DNA of 29,438 nt from the NCBI GenBank assembly GCA_900552185.1, contig URYT01000002.1:1-29438 (forward strand). Direction: 5' to 3'. Position 1 is the stretch's first letter, and each line of letters starts with the position of its first letter. Positions 14,836-23,723 of this stretch are shown one piece after another. The position numbers and the translations under genes were made by a program. The notes under the pieces are model-generated. The model had not been told where the DNA came from. It made no database searches and saw only the letters and a program-made list of their open reading frames with translations. The stretch is from an uncultured Collinsella sp. (GTDB taxonomy: Bacteria; Actinomycetota; Coriobacteriia; Coriobacteriales; Coriobacteriaceae).

Positions 14836-15762
14836 CTACCCCCTCTTCTTCTTGGAAATCAGACGGACGATGCCCACCAGCGTGGCGGAGATGATAAACA
14901 GGACCACGCCCATGCCGAACAGCGCCGAGCGATGCAGACCCGAGGAATAGCTCATGTCGAGCGCGATCTGGCTCGTGAGCGTCGAGATAGGGCTCGCAAT
15001 GCTGTCGGGAATAACCGGGGCGTTACCCACGACCATGAGCACGGCCATGGTCTCTCCGATGGCACGGCCCATACCCAGCACGATGGCATCCACGATACCC
15101 AGCTTAGCGGCAGGTAGCACGACCTTATAGACGGTCTGCCACTTAGTAGCACCCATGGCATACGATGCCTCGCGAATGCCCATGGGAATGGAATTGAGGG
15201 CATCGATGGTGAGCGTGGTGATGGTAGGGACGATCATGATGGCGAGCACAAACCACGCCGTCAGCGCACCAAAACCAAGGCCGCCGGTCAGTTGTGCGAT
15301 AAACGGGCGGATGATGATCATGCCGAAAAAGCCGTAGATGATGGAGGGTATGCCCGCCAGCAGGTCAACGGCGGGGCTGATGAGCTTGCGCACGCGCTTG
15401 CTGGCAATCTCGACCAGGTAAACGGCCGTACCCACGCCCAGCGGCACGCCCATGGCGAGCGCACCGACGGTCACCAGACCTGAGCCGGCAAGCAGCGACA
15501 TGATGCCGTAGTGGCCCTCAGAGGGCGCCCACGTAAAGCTAAAGAAGTCCGCCAGACCGATGTCGGTAAAGACGGGCAGCGCCGAGTACGTGGTAAAGAC
15601 AAAAATCAGGATGACGGTAACGACCGCCAAGAACGCGCAGGCAAAGAAGATCCACTGCAGCGCCTTCTCCTTGATATAGGTACTGCGCGATACGAGCGCC
15701 AGCTCGCGCTTCTTGGGTGCCTGAGCATTCTGCTCAGTCTGGGAGTTTTCCTGTGCTTCCAT
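14836..15762 (-). CDS. pstC: Phosphate ABC transporter permease PstC
   Basis: This 308-residue permease has an N-terminal soluble segment rich in Glu, Gln and Asn, then six membrane segments. Typical PstC features are FFSFTWAPSEGHYGIMSLLAGS after the first helix, the loop REASYAMGATKWQTVYKVVLPAAK, and GMGRAIGETMAVLMVVGN. The ATG at 15762 is preferred: AGGGGAG lies 8 bases upstream and the pstS stop ends one base before it. A GTG at 15771 would overlap pstS and sit on the ribosome site. It partners PstA. Confidence 0.95.
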   Translation of the reverse strand: MEAQENSQTEQNAQAPKKRELALVSRSTYIKEKALQWIFFACAFLAVVTVILIFVFTTYSALPVFTDIGLADFFSFTWAPSEGHYGIMSLLAGSGLVTVGALAMGVPLGVGTAVYLVEIASKRVRKLISPAVDLLAGIPSIIYGFFGMIIIRPFIAQLTGGLGFGALTAWFVLAIMIVPTITTLTIDALNSIPMGIREASYAMGATKWQTVYKVVLPAAKLGIVDAIVLGMGRAIGETMAVLMVVGNAPVIPDSIASPISTLTSQIALDMSYSSGLHRSALFGMGVVLFIISATLVGIVRLISKKKRG

Positions 15763-15763
15763 G

Positions 15764-16600
15764 CTACTCACTCCCCTTCTCGTCGTTGGTGACGGGAATA
15801 AAGCCCGCCTCGCGAATCTGCTTGTCCATCTTTTCGGACGTCACGTAGTCGATGTAATCCTGCGCCTGCTGCGAAGGCGCACCCTTCACAAAGAAGTAAA
15901 GGTCGCGCGAGATGGGATAGCCGCCACTCGCGACCGTCTTCTCGGACGCCTCAACATGATTGACCGAGACAGCCTTGACCGAGGTCTTGGCGTTGAGGCT
16001 ATCGACGAAGCCCAGCGAAATGTAGCCGATGGCCCCACGCGAACGAGATACCACGTCGCGCACCTGGCCCGTACCCGAAAGAACAGCCGAGCGGCGATCG
16101 AACGGCGTGCCATCCATCACGATGGTACGGAAGGCCTCGCGCGTACCGGACGCCTCGTCTCGGTTGATGACCTGAATCCTCAGGTCCTCGCCACCGACCT
16201 CTTTCCAATTGGTAATCTTGCCGGCGTAGATATCGCGGAGCTGCTCGGTCGAGAGGTTATCGACGGGGTTGTCGTCGTTCACGATGACCGCAATACCGTC
16301 GTGGGCAATGACGATGGGAGTCAGGCCCAGATCCTGTTCGTCGGCATTGAGTCCACGGGAGGAGCTGGCGATATCGGCCGTGCCGGCGCTGACGGCCTCG
16401 ATCCCAGCGGAAGAACCCAAACCGGAAACGAGCACGTCGATGCCGGTCTCCTCCTTAAAGCCCTCGGCCGCAATCTCGGCGATAGGAAGGCAGGTCGTGG
16501 AGCCGGCCACGGTAATGGAAGAGGTAGAAGATCCCGAAGAACAGGCGCACAGCGTAAGCGTAAGCACAGCGGCGCTCAGGACCGATACGATCTTTCTCAT
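15764..16600 (-). CDS. pstS: Phosphate-binding lipoprotein PstS
   Basis: This 278-residue substrate-binding protein has a lipoprotein signal (basic MRKI, hydrophobic stretch, lipobox LCAC with Cys20), so it is anchored outside the membrane. Phosphate-contact loops of the PstS family are present: AGSTTCLPIAE (about 32-42), SSRGLNADE, and RDEASGTREAF. It delivers phosphate to PstCA. Its ATG overlaps the TGA of pgeF in an ATGA junction, so it has no promoter of its own next to it, and translation is coupled to pgeF. That is unusual, because pstS is normally the first gene of the operon. Confidence 0.95.
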   Translation of the reverse strand: MRKIVSVLSAAVLTLTLCACSSGSSTSSITVAGSTTCLPIAEIAAEGFKEETGIDVLVSGLGSSAGIEAVSAGTADIASSSRGLNADEQDLGLTPIVIAHDGIAVIVNDDNPVDNLSTEQLRDIYAGKITNWKEVGGEDLRIQVINRDEASGTREAFRTIVMDGTPFDRRSAVLSGTGQVRDVVSRSRGAIGYISLGFVDSLNAKTSVKAVSVNHVEASEKTVASGGYPISRDLYFFVKGAPSQQAQDYIDYVTSEKMDKQIREAGFIPVTNDEKGSE

Positions 16601-17397
16601 AGCATCACGCCGATCGCAGCATGGCGCCCACAGGTGCCGTCCTCGTTACGGTAGGAATAAAAGCGGTCGTTCTGACGCACGGTCGAAAGCTGGGTATCCA
16701 CGATATTATCCGCGTCGACACCGACATCTACCAGCGCCTCGCGAATGGCAGCGGAAAGATCAAGCATGCGAGAGGTATTCGCATCGATGCAAGAGAACTC
16801 GGCGGCAAAGCGATCCATGAGTTCCTGGGATACCTCATATTCGTCACCCAAGATATGGGGGCCGATATAGGCGGAAACGTCGCTCGCATCGCAACCGGCA
16901 GCATCGCAAAGCGCCTGGCACGCCTTGGCGGAAATACGTGCAATCGTGCCCTTCCAACCGGAGTGCACCACGGCAAATCCGCCGGGGGCCACCAGCACCA
17001 CGGGAACGCAGTCGGCAAAGCAGAGCAGCACGGGCACGTTATGCGCCGTGCAGACGATGGCATCACAGCCCTCGGCAATCTGCTCGCGAACGTCCTCAAG
17101 GTCATCGGCGCCGTTCGAGGTCACCGCAACGATATGATCACCATGGACCTGATTGGGAACGAGCAGGTTGTGCTCGCACTCGGCGGCACCCATAGCCTCG
17201 AGCGCACGACGACGATTTTCTTGAACAGCAAAGGGGTCATCGCCAACATGCGAGCCCAAGTTGAGTGAGGAGTACGCATCTTCGGAAACGCCACCGGCGC
17301 GCTCGGTGAAGGCAAAGCGAACATCGGATGTCGCGCCCTCCACCAACGTAACTCCATCATGGTCGACACGCGAAACTTTGTCCGCACGTGCTGCCAT
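16597..17397 (-). CDS. pgeF: Peptidoglycan editing factor PgeF / YfiH-YlmD multicopper oxidase-like
   Basis: This 266-residue protein has the DUF152 fold: TERAGGVSEDAYSSLNLG near residue 32, NQVHG (His85), FADCVPV (Cys130) and VVHSGWKG (His145). The His-Cys-His set is the metal/active site of YfiH-type proteins. Members remove mis-incorporated L-Ser-containing wall precursors (PgeF) and show purine nucleoside phosphorylase or laccase-like activity; which applies here is unknown. The ATG at 17397 has AGGAGG at 7 bases; the TTG-led upstream extension is unlikely. It follows ftsZ, its normal dcw position (ylmD), but is joined by ATGA to pstS. A Pho-box-like repeat lies about 105 bases upstream. 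Confidence 0.92.
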   Translation of the reverse strand: MAARADKVSRVDHDGVTLVEGATSDVRFAFTERAGGVSEDAYSSLNLGSHVGDDPFAVQENRRRALEAMGAAECEHNLLVPNQVHGDHIVAVTSNGADDLEDVREQIAEGCDAIVCTAHNVPVLLCFADCVPVVLVAPGGFAVVHSGWKGTIARISAKACQALCDAAGCDASDVSAYIGPHILGDEYEVSQELMDRFAAEFSCIDANTSRMLDLSAAIREALVDVGVDADNIVDTQLSTVRQNDRFYSYRNEDGTCGRHAAIGVML

Positions 17398-17502
17398 ACT
17401 AAAGCCTCCTAATAACACAAGTACCGCGGCATCGCCGCTACAGCCCGCGTTTATACGGCTGTCATACTTCTCTAAAAGGATACCTGCTGCGCTGGAGGCA
17501 AT

Positions 17503-17520
17503 CGTAAAGGGAACGTAAAG
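17503..17520 (-). promoter_or_regulatory. Pho-box-like direct repeat upstream of pgeF-pstSCAB-phoU
   Basis: On the minus strand CTTTACG occurs twice (17520-17514 and 17509-17503) with a 4-base spacer, a period of 11. PhoB/PhoP boxes are direct repeats with an 11-base period, and the TT-x-AC core resembles actinobacterial PhoP units (GTTCACC). It lies in the leader of the operon containing pst. No strong -35 is visible, as expected of an activated promoter; TATCCT and TATAAA further down are possible -10 elements. Confidence 0.5.
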
Positions 17521-17552
17521 AGATTGGAGGTTCTAGTTTACAAAGTCGAAAT

Positions 17553-17581
17553 AAAAAGGGCGCGTCCATACGGACACGCCC
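17553..17581 (-). terminator. Intrinsic terminator of ftsZ
   Basis: On the minus strand GGGCGTGTCC pairs with GGACGCGCCC (10 bp, one G-U) across a GTAT loop, followed by TTTTTATTT. It lies 27 bases after the ftsZ stop and separates ftsZ from pgeF-pst, which therefore needs its own promoter within 17398-17552. Confidence 0.9.
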
Positions 17582-17607
17582 CTGTGCACAACAATGCAAA
17601 GAACGAC

Positions 17608-18762
17608 TTAGAAGCTACCGCGCTTCAGGAAGTCGGGAAGCTCGAACTGATCGTTGCCGAAGTTAGGAAGCTCGGTGCCACCGACGTTGCGGGTCGGAGC
17701 GGCCTGAGCCGGGCTCGTGGCAGGAGCGGTGCGCTGCGGCTCAGCGGAGGCAGCGGCCTTGCTCTGAGACTGCTGAGCAGCAAAGAGCTCGTCCTGACGG
17801 TTGACGTTGGAGTCGGAGAAGCCCGTAGCGATGACGGTGATACGCACCTGATCGCCCAGGGACTCGTCGACAACGGTACCGAAGATGATGTTGGCCTCGG
17901 GGTCGACGGCGTTGGCGACAACGTCGGCGGCGTCGCTGATCTCCTGGATGCCCAGGTCCTTGGAACCGGCGATGGAGAGCAGCACGCGCGTGGCACCATC
18001 GATGGAGCTCTCGAGCAGCGGGCTGGAGATGGCCTGCTGGGCAGCGTCGACGGCACGGGTGTCCCCAGAAGAGGTACCGATACCCATCATGGCGGTACCG
18101 GCCTGCTTCATGATGGTCTTAACATCGGCGAAGTCCAGGTTGATGATACCGGGGACGGTGATGAGGTCGGTGATGCCCTGGGTGCCCTGGGAAAGGACGC
18201 CATCGGCAATCGCGAAGGCCTCGAGCATGGTGGTCTTCTTCTCGGCGATGTCGAGCAGCTTATCGTTAGGGATGACGATCATGGTGTCGACGCAATCGGA
18301 GAGGGTCTTAATGCCCTCCTCGGCGCTCTTCTTGCGCTTGCGGCCCTCGAAGGTGAAGGGCTTGGTCACGACGGCGACGGTCAGCGCACCGACCTCGTTC
18401 ATCGCGATATCGGCAACGATGGGAGCAGCGCCGGTACCGGTGCCACCGCCCTCGCCGCAGGTGATGAACACCATGTCGGCGCCAGCGAGCGCCTCGGCAA
18501 TGTCGTCGCGGGACTCATCGGCAGCCTTGCGGCCAACCTCGGGGTTGGCGCCGGCGCCCAGGCCGCGGGTAAGGTCGGTGCCGATGTGCACCTTGATATC
18601 GGCATCAGAGATCGCGAGTGCCTGAGCATCGGTGTTGATGGCAACAAACTCGACGCCGCGGATGCCCTCTTCGATCATTCGATTGACCGCGTTGGTACCG
18701 CCGCCGCCGACGCCGACCACCTTAATGACGGCAAGGTAGTTGTTGATCTCTGTCTCGTGCAT
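17608..18762 (-). CDS. ftsZ: Cell division protein FtsZ
   Basis: This 384-residue tubulin-like GTPase has IKVVGVGGGGTNAVNRMI (about 13-30), the GTP signature CGEGGGTGTGAAP (102-114), NTDAQAL, and the T7-loop region NLDFADVKTIM. After the GTPase core comes a Ser/Ala/Gln linker and the C-terminal peptide ELPDFLKRGSF, the docking site for ring anchors, here presumably SepF. The ATG at 18762 is chosen for its GGAGG 6 bases upstream; in-frame codons further up lack a site. It is followed by a terminator and preceded by about 200 bases of AT-richer leader, so it is probably its own transcription unit. Confidence 0.97.
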   Translation of the reverse strand: MHETEINNYLAVIKVVGVGGGGTNAVNRMIEEGIRGVEFVAINTDAQALAISDADIKVHIGTDLTRGLGAGANPEVGRKAADESRDDIAEALAGADMVFITCGEGGGTGTGAAPIVADIAMNEVGALTVAVVTKPFTFEGRKRKKSAEEGIKTLSDCVDTMIVIPNDKLLDIAEKKTTMLEAFAIADGVLSQGTQGITDLITVPGIINLDFADVKTIMKQAGTAMMGIGTSSGDTRAVDAAQQAISSPLLESSIDGATRVLLSIAGSKDLGIQEISDAADVVANAVDPEANIIFGTVVDESLGDQVRITVIATGFSDSNVNRQDELFAAQQSQSKAAASAEPQRTAPATSPAQAAPTRNVGGTELPNFGNDQFELPDFLKRGSF

Positions 18763-18961
18763 GTCGGTCCTCCGAACAAAGGTTATAGCCATAGCATGGG
18801 TCGACCCCTGCGCACATTAACCTTCAGGTTGAAAGTAAATGCAAAGGTAAACCGTATTATGTTTGCACATTATGAACGTATCAGTCAAATAATTGACCGT
18901 GAAAACCAAACAAACCAGATAAACGGCGTGGTATGGCCCCTCAACAAAGCATCAACCAGCG
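18763..18961 (-). promoter_or_regulatory. ftsZ leader with palindromes
   Basis: This 199-base stretch is more AT-rich than its surroundings and holds no gene. It contains GTCAA-ATAA-TTGAC (18884-18897), ATTATG twice with a 13-base period (18856 and 18869) and AACCT-TC-AGGTT (18819-18830). On the minus strand TTGACT (18888-18883) could be a -35, with CATAAT at 21 bases as a poorly spaced -10. It probably contains the ftsZ promoter and an operator, but I cannot fix the start site. Confidence 0.4.
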
Positions 18962-20218
18962 CTACGAGGTCGGAGCGTTCCTAAATGTATAGTTACCCGG
19001 AGAGCGCACATTGATATACGTTACGCCCTCTACCTGCGAAAGCAGCTTGGTGACTACGCGCTCCTTCTTGACGATATCGTTCGAATCGCCCAGCGACACC
19101 TCAATGCCGTTATTGAGGTTTGCCGAGATGGCTTCGACCGAAGGCGTGGAAATATCCTTGACTTGTCCCAAGAACTCGCTCGAAAAACCACGCACATAAT
19201 CCAAGCCAGCCTTAACGGCCTTGGAGCTCACCGCCTGGCCGGAAACCGGAGCGACATCCGCCGAGACATCAGTCAACAACACCGCGCCATAGTGCTTAGC
19301 GAGCGCCAGCGCGGCATCAATGCCGGTCAGGGTATTTGAGCCCTGCCCCGTCGTGATGACGTTGCCCTGGTCATCCACTTCGACCGACGTCGACAGCGGG
19401 GCGATCCAGGTGTCATCATCCCCGATGGCCCAGGCAAGGTCATCGGAGCTGATATAGGCAATTGCGATGACCTTGCGCTCCATAGGCGTAATGATGAGCG
19501 TATGCGGGAACTGACGCTGGACATCCACGCCCGAGACCCACGGGTTCTGCTTGAGGTCCTCGGTAATCTGGTCGGGATCGACGTTAAAAAGCGATGTTCC
19601 CTCGGGCAAATCGATCAGCTGGATAGCATCGTGCTTCGTCACATGCTCGCTGCCTTGAATCTGAATATCAGTGGCGGTAAACAATCCAGAGTTGATCACC
19701 ACGATGGCAACGACGACGAACACGGCCAAGACGGCCAGAACGCCGCCCACGATTTTGCCTTTGCCTGTAACGAGAGAAGCGGCGTCTGACGTTTTATTTG
19801 CCATCGCCCCAAGTGAAGACAACGGGTTGACGCCTTTTTTACCCGAAGGCTTCTTGGCGGTAGCCGGCACCGATGTCAGCGAGCGCGGTTTCGATGCGCC
19901 CAGCGTGCGACCCGGACGCGCCGCCTTAGTTCCCGTCGAGGGCTTAGGAGTTGCCATGGGACGGGCAGGCTTGGCGCCCATAACAGGCTTAGGCGTCACC
20001 GAGGAACGCGAGGACTTTTTTGCGGCCGGACGATTACCGAGCTGAGAGCCGACGACCGGACGCCCGGCCTGTCGAGCATGCCCGACAGACTTAGAGTGCG
20101 CGACGGTATTGCGTTGAGGTTTGGCAGGCGCGCCGGAACGCCCTCCGGCGCGGCGGAAGGTAGGTTTCGATGCTCTAGAAGCCGAGGAATTTAACTTCCG
20201 GTCTGAGCTCGATGCCAT
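18962..20218 (-). CDS. ftsQ: Cell division protein FtsQ/DivIB with long basic N-terminus
   Basis: This is a 418-residue bitopic membrane protein. Residues 1-155 form a cytosolic region rich in Lys, Arg, Ser, Pro and Ala with repeated KP and RP pairs. One membrane helix lies at about 157-176 (VGGVLAVLAVFVVVAIVVI), followed by the POTRA domain (ATDIQIQGSEHVTKHDAIQ, about 182-250) and the FtsQ beta domain (NPWVSGVDVQRQFPHTLII). It scaffolds the septal FtsW-FtsI complex. Its ATG lies inside the end of murB, a 44-base overlap, with GGGAGG only 3 bases away. The N-terminal tail is longer than in typical FtsQ. Family identity is by topology and POTRA pattern. Confidence 0.88.
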   Translation of the reverse strand: MASSSDRKLNSSASRASKPTFRRAGGRSGAPAKPQRNTVAHSKSVGHARQAGRPVVGSQLGNRPAAKKSSRSSVTPKPVMGAKPARPMATPKPSTGTKAARPGRTLGASKPRSLTSVPATAKKPSGKKGVNPLSSLGAMANKTSDAASLVTGKGKIVGGVLAVLAVFVVVAIVVINSGLFTATDIQIQGSEHVTKHDAIQLIDLPEGTSLFNVDPDQITEDLKQNPWVSGVDVQRQFPHTLIITPMERKVIAIAYISSDDLAWAIGDDDTWIAPLSTSVEVDDQGNVITTGQGSNTLTGIDAALALAKHYGAVLLTDVSADVAPVSGQAVSSKAVKAGLDYVRGFSSEFLGQVKDISTPSVEAISANLNNGIEVSLGDSNDIVKKERVVTKLLSQVEGVTYINVRSPGNYTFRNAPTS

Positions 20219-21086
20219 ACGCCTCCCTCACCTTTCCGTGCACATGTCTGATAACCGCGGCAACGTCATCGGCCGAGGCAGTTCCGTTATTAACGATAAA
20301 ATTAGCGTGAACGGACGAAACTTCCGCGCCGCCAATCGAAAAACCCTTTAATCCACAATCCTCGATAAGCTTGCCCACACTCGCATCGGGCGGGTTGCGA
20401 AAGACTGACCCGCAGGATGCGCGACCCATGGGCTGCGTACGCTTGCGCCTCGTCAGGTACCGTTCCATGCGCTCGCGAATGTCGGCCTTGGGCGCCGGTT
20501 TAAGCTTGAGCACGCACTCGAGGATGATCTCATTGCGGGGAAGGCTACATTCGCGGTAGCCCCAAGTGATCTCGGACCCCGCATAATGCTTGATACCAGA
20601 TGCCGGGTCAAACGTTACGACATCCTCAACCAGCGAGCCAATCCACTCGGTCCGTGTGCCTGCATTCATAGATATCGCACCGCCAACCGAGCCAGGGATG
20701 CCAACGGCAAACTCAAGGCCCGAGAGGCTACGCGACAGGGCATCGTTGACCAGGCGCGCAAACATCACGCCCGCACCGACCGTCAGCGTACAACCGTCAT
20801 CGGCAACAACCGTGCGCTGAAACTCACGTCCGAGCGAAATGACGGCACCGCGATAACCGCCATCGGCAACCAGCAGATTGGAGCCCTTGCCGATGATGAC
20901 CCACGGCACCTGCTCGCGATCGAGCACCGCCACGGCGCGGCGGAGGGCATGATAGCTATGGCACGTCACAAAGAGGTCGGCCTTGCCGCCGATACGATAG
21001 CTCGTATGACGCGCAAGGCGCTCGTCCTCGATCACATCCGTGTCGATCATACCCGAGAGCGCCATGACGGCGTTAAACAGACCCAT
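20175..21086 (-). CDS. murB: UDP-N-acetylenolpyruvoylglucosamine reductase MurB
   Basis: This 303-residue FAD enzyme reduces UDP-GlcNAc-enolpyruvate to UDP-MurNAc. FAD-binding motifs are HTSYRIGGKADLFV (about 27-40), IIGKGSNLL (64-72) and GIPGSVGGAISMNAG (129-143). The catalytic serine is in ASCGSVFRNP (Ser227) and the second acid in the C-terminal HANFIVN region. Length and the missing type I insertion indicate type IIa/b. The start is 5 bases after the murC stop. Its last 44 bases overlap ftsQ. Confidence 0.95.
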   Translation of the reverse strand: MGLFNAVMALSGMIDTDVIEDERLARHTSYRIGGKADLFVTCHSYHALRRAVAVLDREQVPWVIIGKGSNLLVADGGYRGAVISLGREFQRTVVADDGCTLTVGAGVMFARLVNDALSRSLSGLEFAVGIPGSVGGAISMNAGTRTEWIGSLVEDVVTFDPASGIKHYAGSEITWGYRECSLPRNEIILECVLKLKPAPKADIRERMERYLTRRKRTQPMGRASCGSVFRNPPDASVGKLIEDCGLKGFSIGGAEVSSVHANFIVNNGTASADDVAAVIRHVHGKVREAYGIELRPEVKFLGF

Positions 21087-21091
21087 TAGAC

Positions 21092-22510
21092 TTAAGCGTC
21101 TTTCTTGGCAGTCAGATACTCGATAAACTCGGGACCGACGGTCGTAACGTCACCAGCACCCATAGTGAGCAGCAGGTCGCCCGCGCCCACCATCTGCTCG
21201 AGCTCCTGATTGAGCTCAAGACGGCTGGAGCAGTACACGACCTCCTTGCCAGGATGCTTGGCGCGCACGGTATCGGCGAGCATCTTAGAGGTGACGCCCG
21301 GAATGGGCATCTCGCCAGCCGAGAACACATCAATCAGCAGCAGTTTATCGGCATTGGCAAATGCATCGGCAAAGTCGTCGCACAGGGCCTGCAGGCGCGA
21401 ATAGCGGTGCGGCTGGAACACGACGTCGACGTGCTTGTAGCCCAGCGACGAAGCAGCAGCAAGCGTCGCCTTGATCTCGGTGGGGTGATGGCCGTAATCA
21501 TCGACCACGGTGATGCCATCGATATCGCCCACGTGGGTAAAGCGACGGCGGACGCCCTCAAAGCTCGAGAGCGCCTTGGCGGCGGCGTCGATGTCAAGGC
21601 CCAGGACATGGGCGACGGTGAGCACCGCCGTGGCATTGAGCATGTTGTGGCGACCGGGATTGCTCTTGATCTCCACAGCGTGCTCAGTGCCGTCCTCAAA
21701 GCGAACGATAAAGTCGCTCTGGATGCCCTTGACATCCGGGTGCATGCAGACGATGTCGTTGCTCTCGGCAAAGCCGTAGGAAAGCACGTGACGACCCGTC
21801 GACTTGGCGAGCTCGACCAGATGCGGGTCCTCACCGCAGACGATGACGGTGCCGTCCTCGCCCACCAGGCTCATGAATTTGGCGAAAGTCGCCTCGATCT
21901 CCTCGATACCCGAGTAGTGATCGAGGTGGTCGGCCTCGACGTTGGTCACGATGACCACGTTGGGGTTCAGGAACAGGAAGGAGCTGTCGGACTCGTCGGC
22001 CTCGGCGACAAAGTAGTCGCCCGAGCCGTTCTTGCCGTTCGTGTCATAGCCCTCGACGATGCCACCGATCAAGAAGCTCGGATCCAGACCCATGCGGTCG
22101 AGCATGGTGGCGCACATCGAAGACGTGGTGGTCTTGCCATGCGTGCCGGCAACAGCGACGGTGGTGTAGCCGTGGCCCAAAGCAGAGAGCATCTTGGCAC
22201 GGGGCCACACGGGAATACCAAGCTCGCGAGCGCGCACGAGTTCGGGGTTGGACTCCGGAATAGCGGTGGAGACAACAACCACGTCGGGCTTGACCTCGTC
22301 GATCGTGGCGGCCTCATGGCCCACATGCACCTTCACACCAGCGCGGGTAAGCTGGCGGATATAACGTGACGTCTTAAGGTCGGAGCCGGTAACGGCATAA
22401 CCGCGCTCGTGAAGAACGAGGGCGATGCCGCTCATGCCGGCGCCGCCGATACCGATAAAGTGGGCGCTCTTAAACTCGGGCGCGGAGGTTGCAGTCTGGG
22501 AATCAGCCAT
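21092..22510 (-). CDS. murC: UDP-N-acetylmuramate--L-alanine ligase MurC
   Basis: This 472-residue Mur ligase has the UDP-binding loop FIGIGGAGMSGIAL (about 18-31), ATP loop GTHGKTTTSSM (Lys126), NVEADHLDHY, and the C-terminal domain with VDDYGHHPTEI and FQPHRYSR. It adds L-Ala to UDP-MurNAc. The ATG at 22510 is chosen (AAGGAG 11 bases upstream); a GTG at 22537 lacks a site. A 97-base gap separates it from murG, the largest inside the mur block; I see no convincing promoter or terminator there. Confidence 0.96.
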   Translation of the reverse strand: MADSQTATSAPEFKSAHFIGIGGAGMSGIALVLHERGYAVTGSDLKTSRYIRQLTRAGVKVHVGHEAATIDEVKPDVVVVSTAIPESNPELVRARELGIPVWPRAKMLSALGHGYTTVAVAGTHGKTTTSSMCATMLDRMGLDPSFLIGGIVEGYDTNGKNGSGDYFVAEADESDSSFLFLNPNVVIVTNVEADHLDHYSGIEEIEATFAKFMSLVGEDGTVIVCGEDPHLVELAKSTGRHVLSYGFAESNDIVCMHPDVKGIQSDFIVRFEDGTEHAVEIKSNPGRHNMLNATAVLTVAHVLGLDIDAAAKALSSFEGVRRRFTHVGDIDGITVVDDYGHHPTEIKATLAAASSLGYKHVDVVFQPHRYSRLQALCDDFADAFANADKLLLIDVFSAGEMPIPGVTSKMLADTVRAKHPGKEVVYCSSRLELNQELEQMVGAGDLLLTMGAGDVTTVGPEFIEYLTAKKDA

Positions 22511-22607
22511 GTGCTCGTGTACTCCTTGCGTAAACACTGCCTGTAACCCGTTAACTGTACCGCACCTACCGCATCAGCGCGAGGGCGACCGACGATATCC
22601 CGTCTAA

Positions 22608-23723
22608 CTAACGCAAACCCTCTACCGCATCCGCCAGAAGAGCGGCGGCCCTATCCTGAGCCAGACCACGCGCCGCCTGACGCATGGCGTCGCGCGCCGC
22701 CGCGTCATCGACCAGGTGCAGCAGTTCATCGGCAAAGGCAGAACCGTCGATATCGGCATCGGCGCAGAGCACGCCGGCCCCGGCGTCGACCAGATAACGG
22801 GCATTGGTGGTTTGGTGGTCGGCCGTCGCATGCGGGTACGGCACGAGCACCGAAGGCACAGCGAGCGCAGCGATCTCGGCCACGCTCGATGCGCCCGAAC
22901 GCGAGAGCACCAAATCGGCAGCAGCCAGCATATCGCCCATGTTGTCGATGTAAGGCTGGACGCGGTAACGCTTCGCCTCCTCGGGCGTCAGCGCCAAAGC
23001 GCGCTCGGTCTCCTCAAAGCCGTCGGCACCCGTCGAATGCAACACATAGAGGTTCTTGCGCGAAAGCAGCTCGTTTTTGAGCGAAGCCACGCGCTCGTTG
23101 AGGTGCTGGGCGCCAAGTGAACCGCCAAAGACGAGCAGCAGCGTAGCGTCCTCGGGAACGCCAAGTGCCTTGCGGCCGCGAGCGCGATCGCCCTCGATCA
23201 CCGAGCGACGTACGGGGTTGCCGGTCATGAGCACGTGGTCAGGGTCACCTTCGCGCTCAAAGACCGAACGCGCTGCCGGCACCGAGATGCACACGCGGGC
23301 GGCGTGGGAGTTCATCATCTTGTTGGCCAGGCCCGGAACAGAGTTCTGCTCATGCAGCAGATACGGAACGCCCGCGCCCTTGCACCACCCCAGCAGCGGA
23401 ACCTCGACATAGGCACCAAAACCAATGGCGGCATCGGGCTTGCCGACCTTTGAGAAATGACTGGCGAGCGCACGCTTGGCTTTGTTGACACGCCACAGCG
23501 AGGTCAGCGCCGTCCAAGGACGGGAGCGGTCGAAGCCCGTGACCGTAATGGGCACAAAATCAAACCCAGCCTCGGGAACCAGACGACCCTCGAGCTTGCG
23601 CGACTGGCCCACGAACACAACGTGGTGGCCACGGTCACGCAGCTCCTCGGCCAAGGCGAGCGCGGGGTTGATGTGTCCTGCCGTGCCGCCGGCTGCAATA
23701 GCAACGGTCATTTCATCGGTCAT
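22608..23723 (-). CDS. murG: UDP-GlcNAc:lipid I GlcNAc transferase MurG
   Basis: This 371-residue GT28 glycosyltransferase converts lipid I to lipid II at the inner membrane face. It begins with AIAAGGTAGHINPALALAEEL (GGTAGH at about 12-17), then HEQNSVPGLANK and TGNPVR. The donor-site segment GGSLGAQHLNE and the SRSGASSVAEIAAL/PSVLVPYPHATADHQ motifs are near the C-terminus. The ATG at 23723 follows AAGGGA; it overlaps the end of ftsW by 11 bases, so translation is probably coupled. Confidence 0.96.
   Translation of the reverse strand: MTDEMTVAIAAGGTAGHINPALALAEELRDRGHHVVFVGQSRKLEGRLVPEAGFDFVPITVTGFDRSRPWTALTSLWRVNKAKRALASHFSKVGKPDAAIGFGAYVEVPLLGWCKGAGVPYLLHEQNSVPGLANKMMNSHAARVCISVPAARSVFEREGDPDHVLMTGNPVRRSVIEGDRARGRKALGVPEDATLLLVFGGSLGAQHLNERVASLKNELLSRKNLYVLHSTGADGFEETERALALTPEEAKRYRVQPYIDNMGDMLAAADLVLSRSGASSVAEIAALAVPSVLVPYPHATADHQTTNARYLVDAGAGVLCADADIDGSAFADELLHLVDDAAARDAMRQAARGLAQDRAAALLADAVEGLR

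Noticed and set aside
17524..18984. Plus-strand open frame of 486 codons opposite ftsZ
   Set aside because: It is antisense to FtsZ, Gly/Asp/Val-rich and without motifs, and it crosses the ftsZ terminator.
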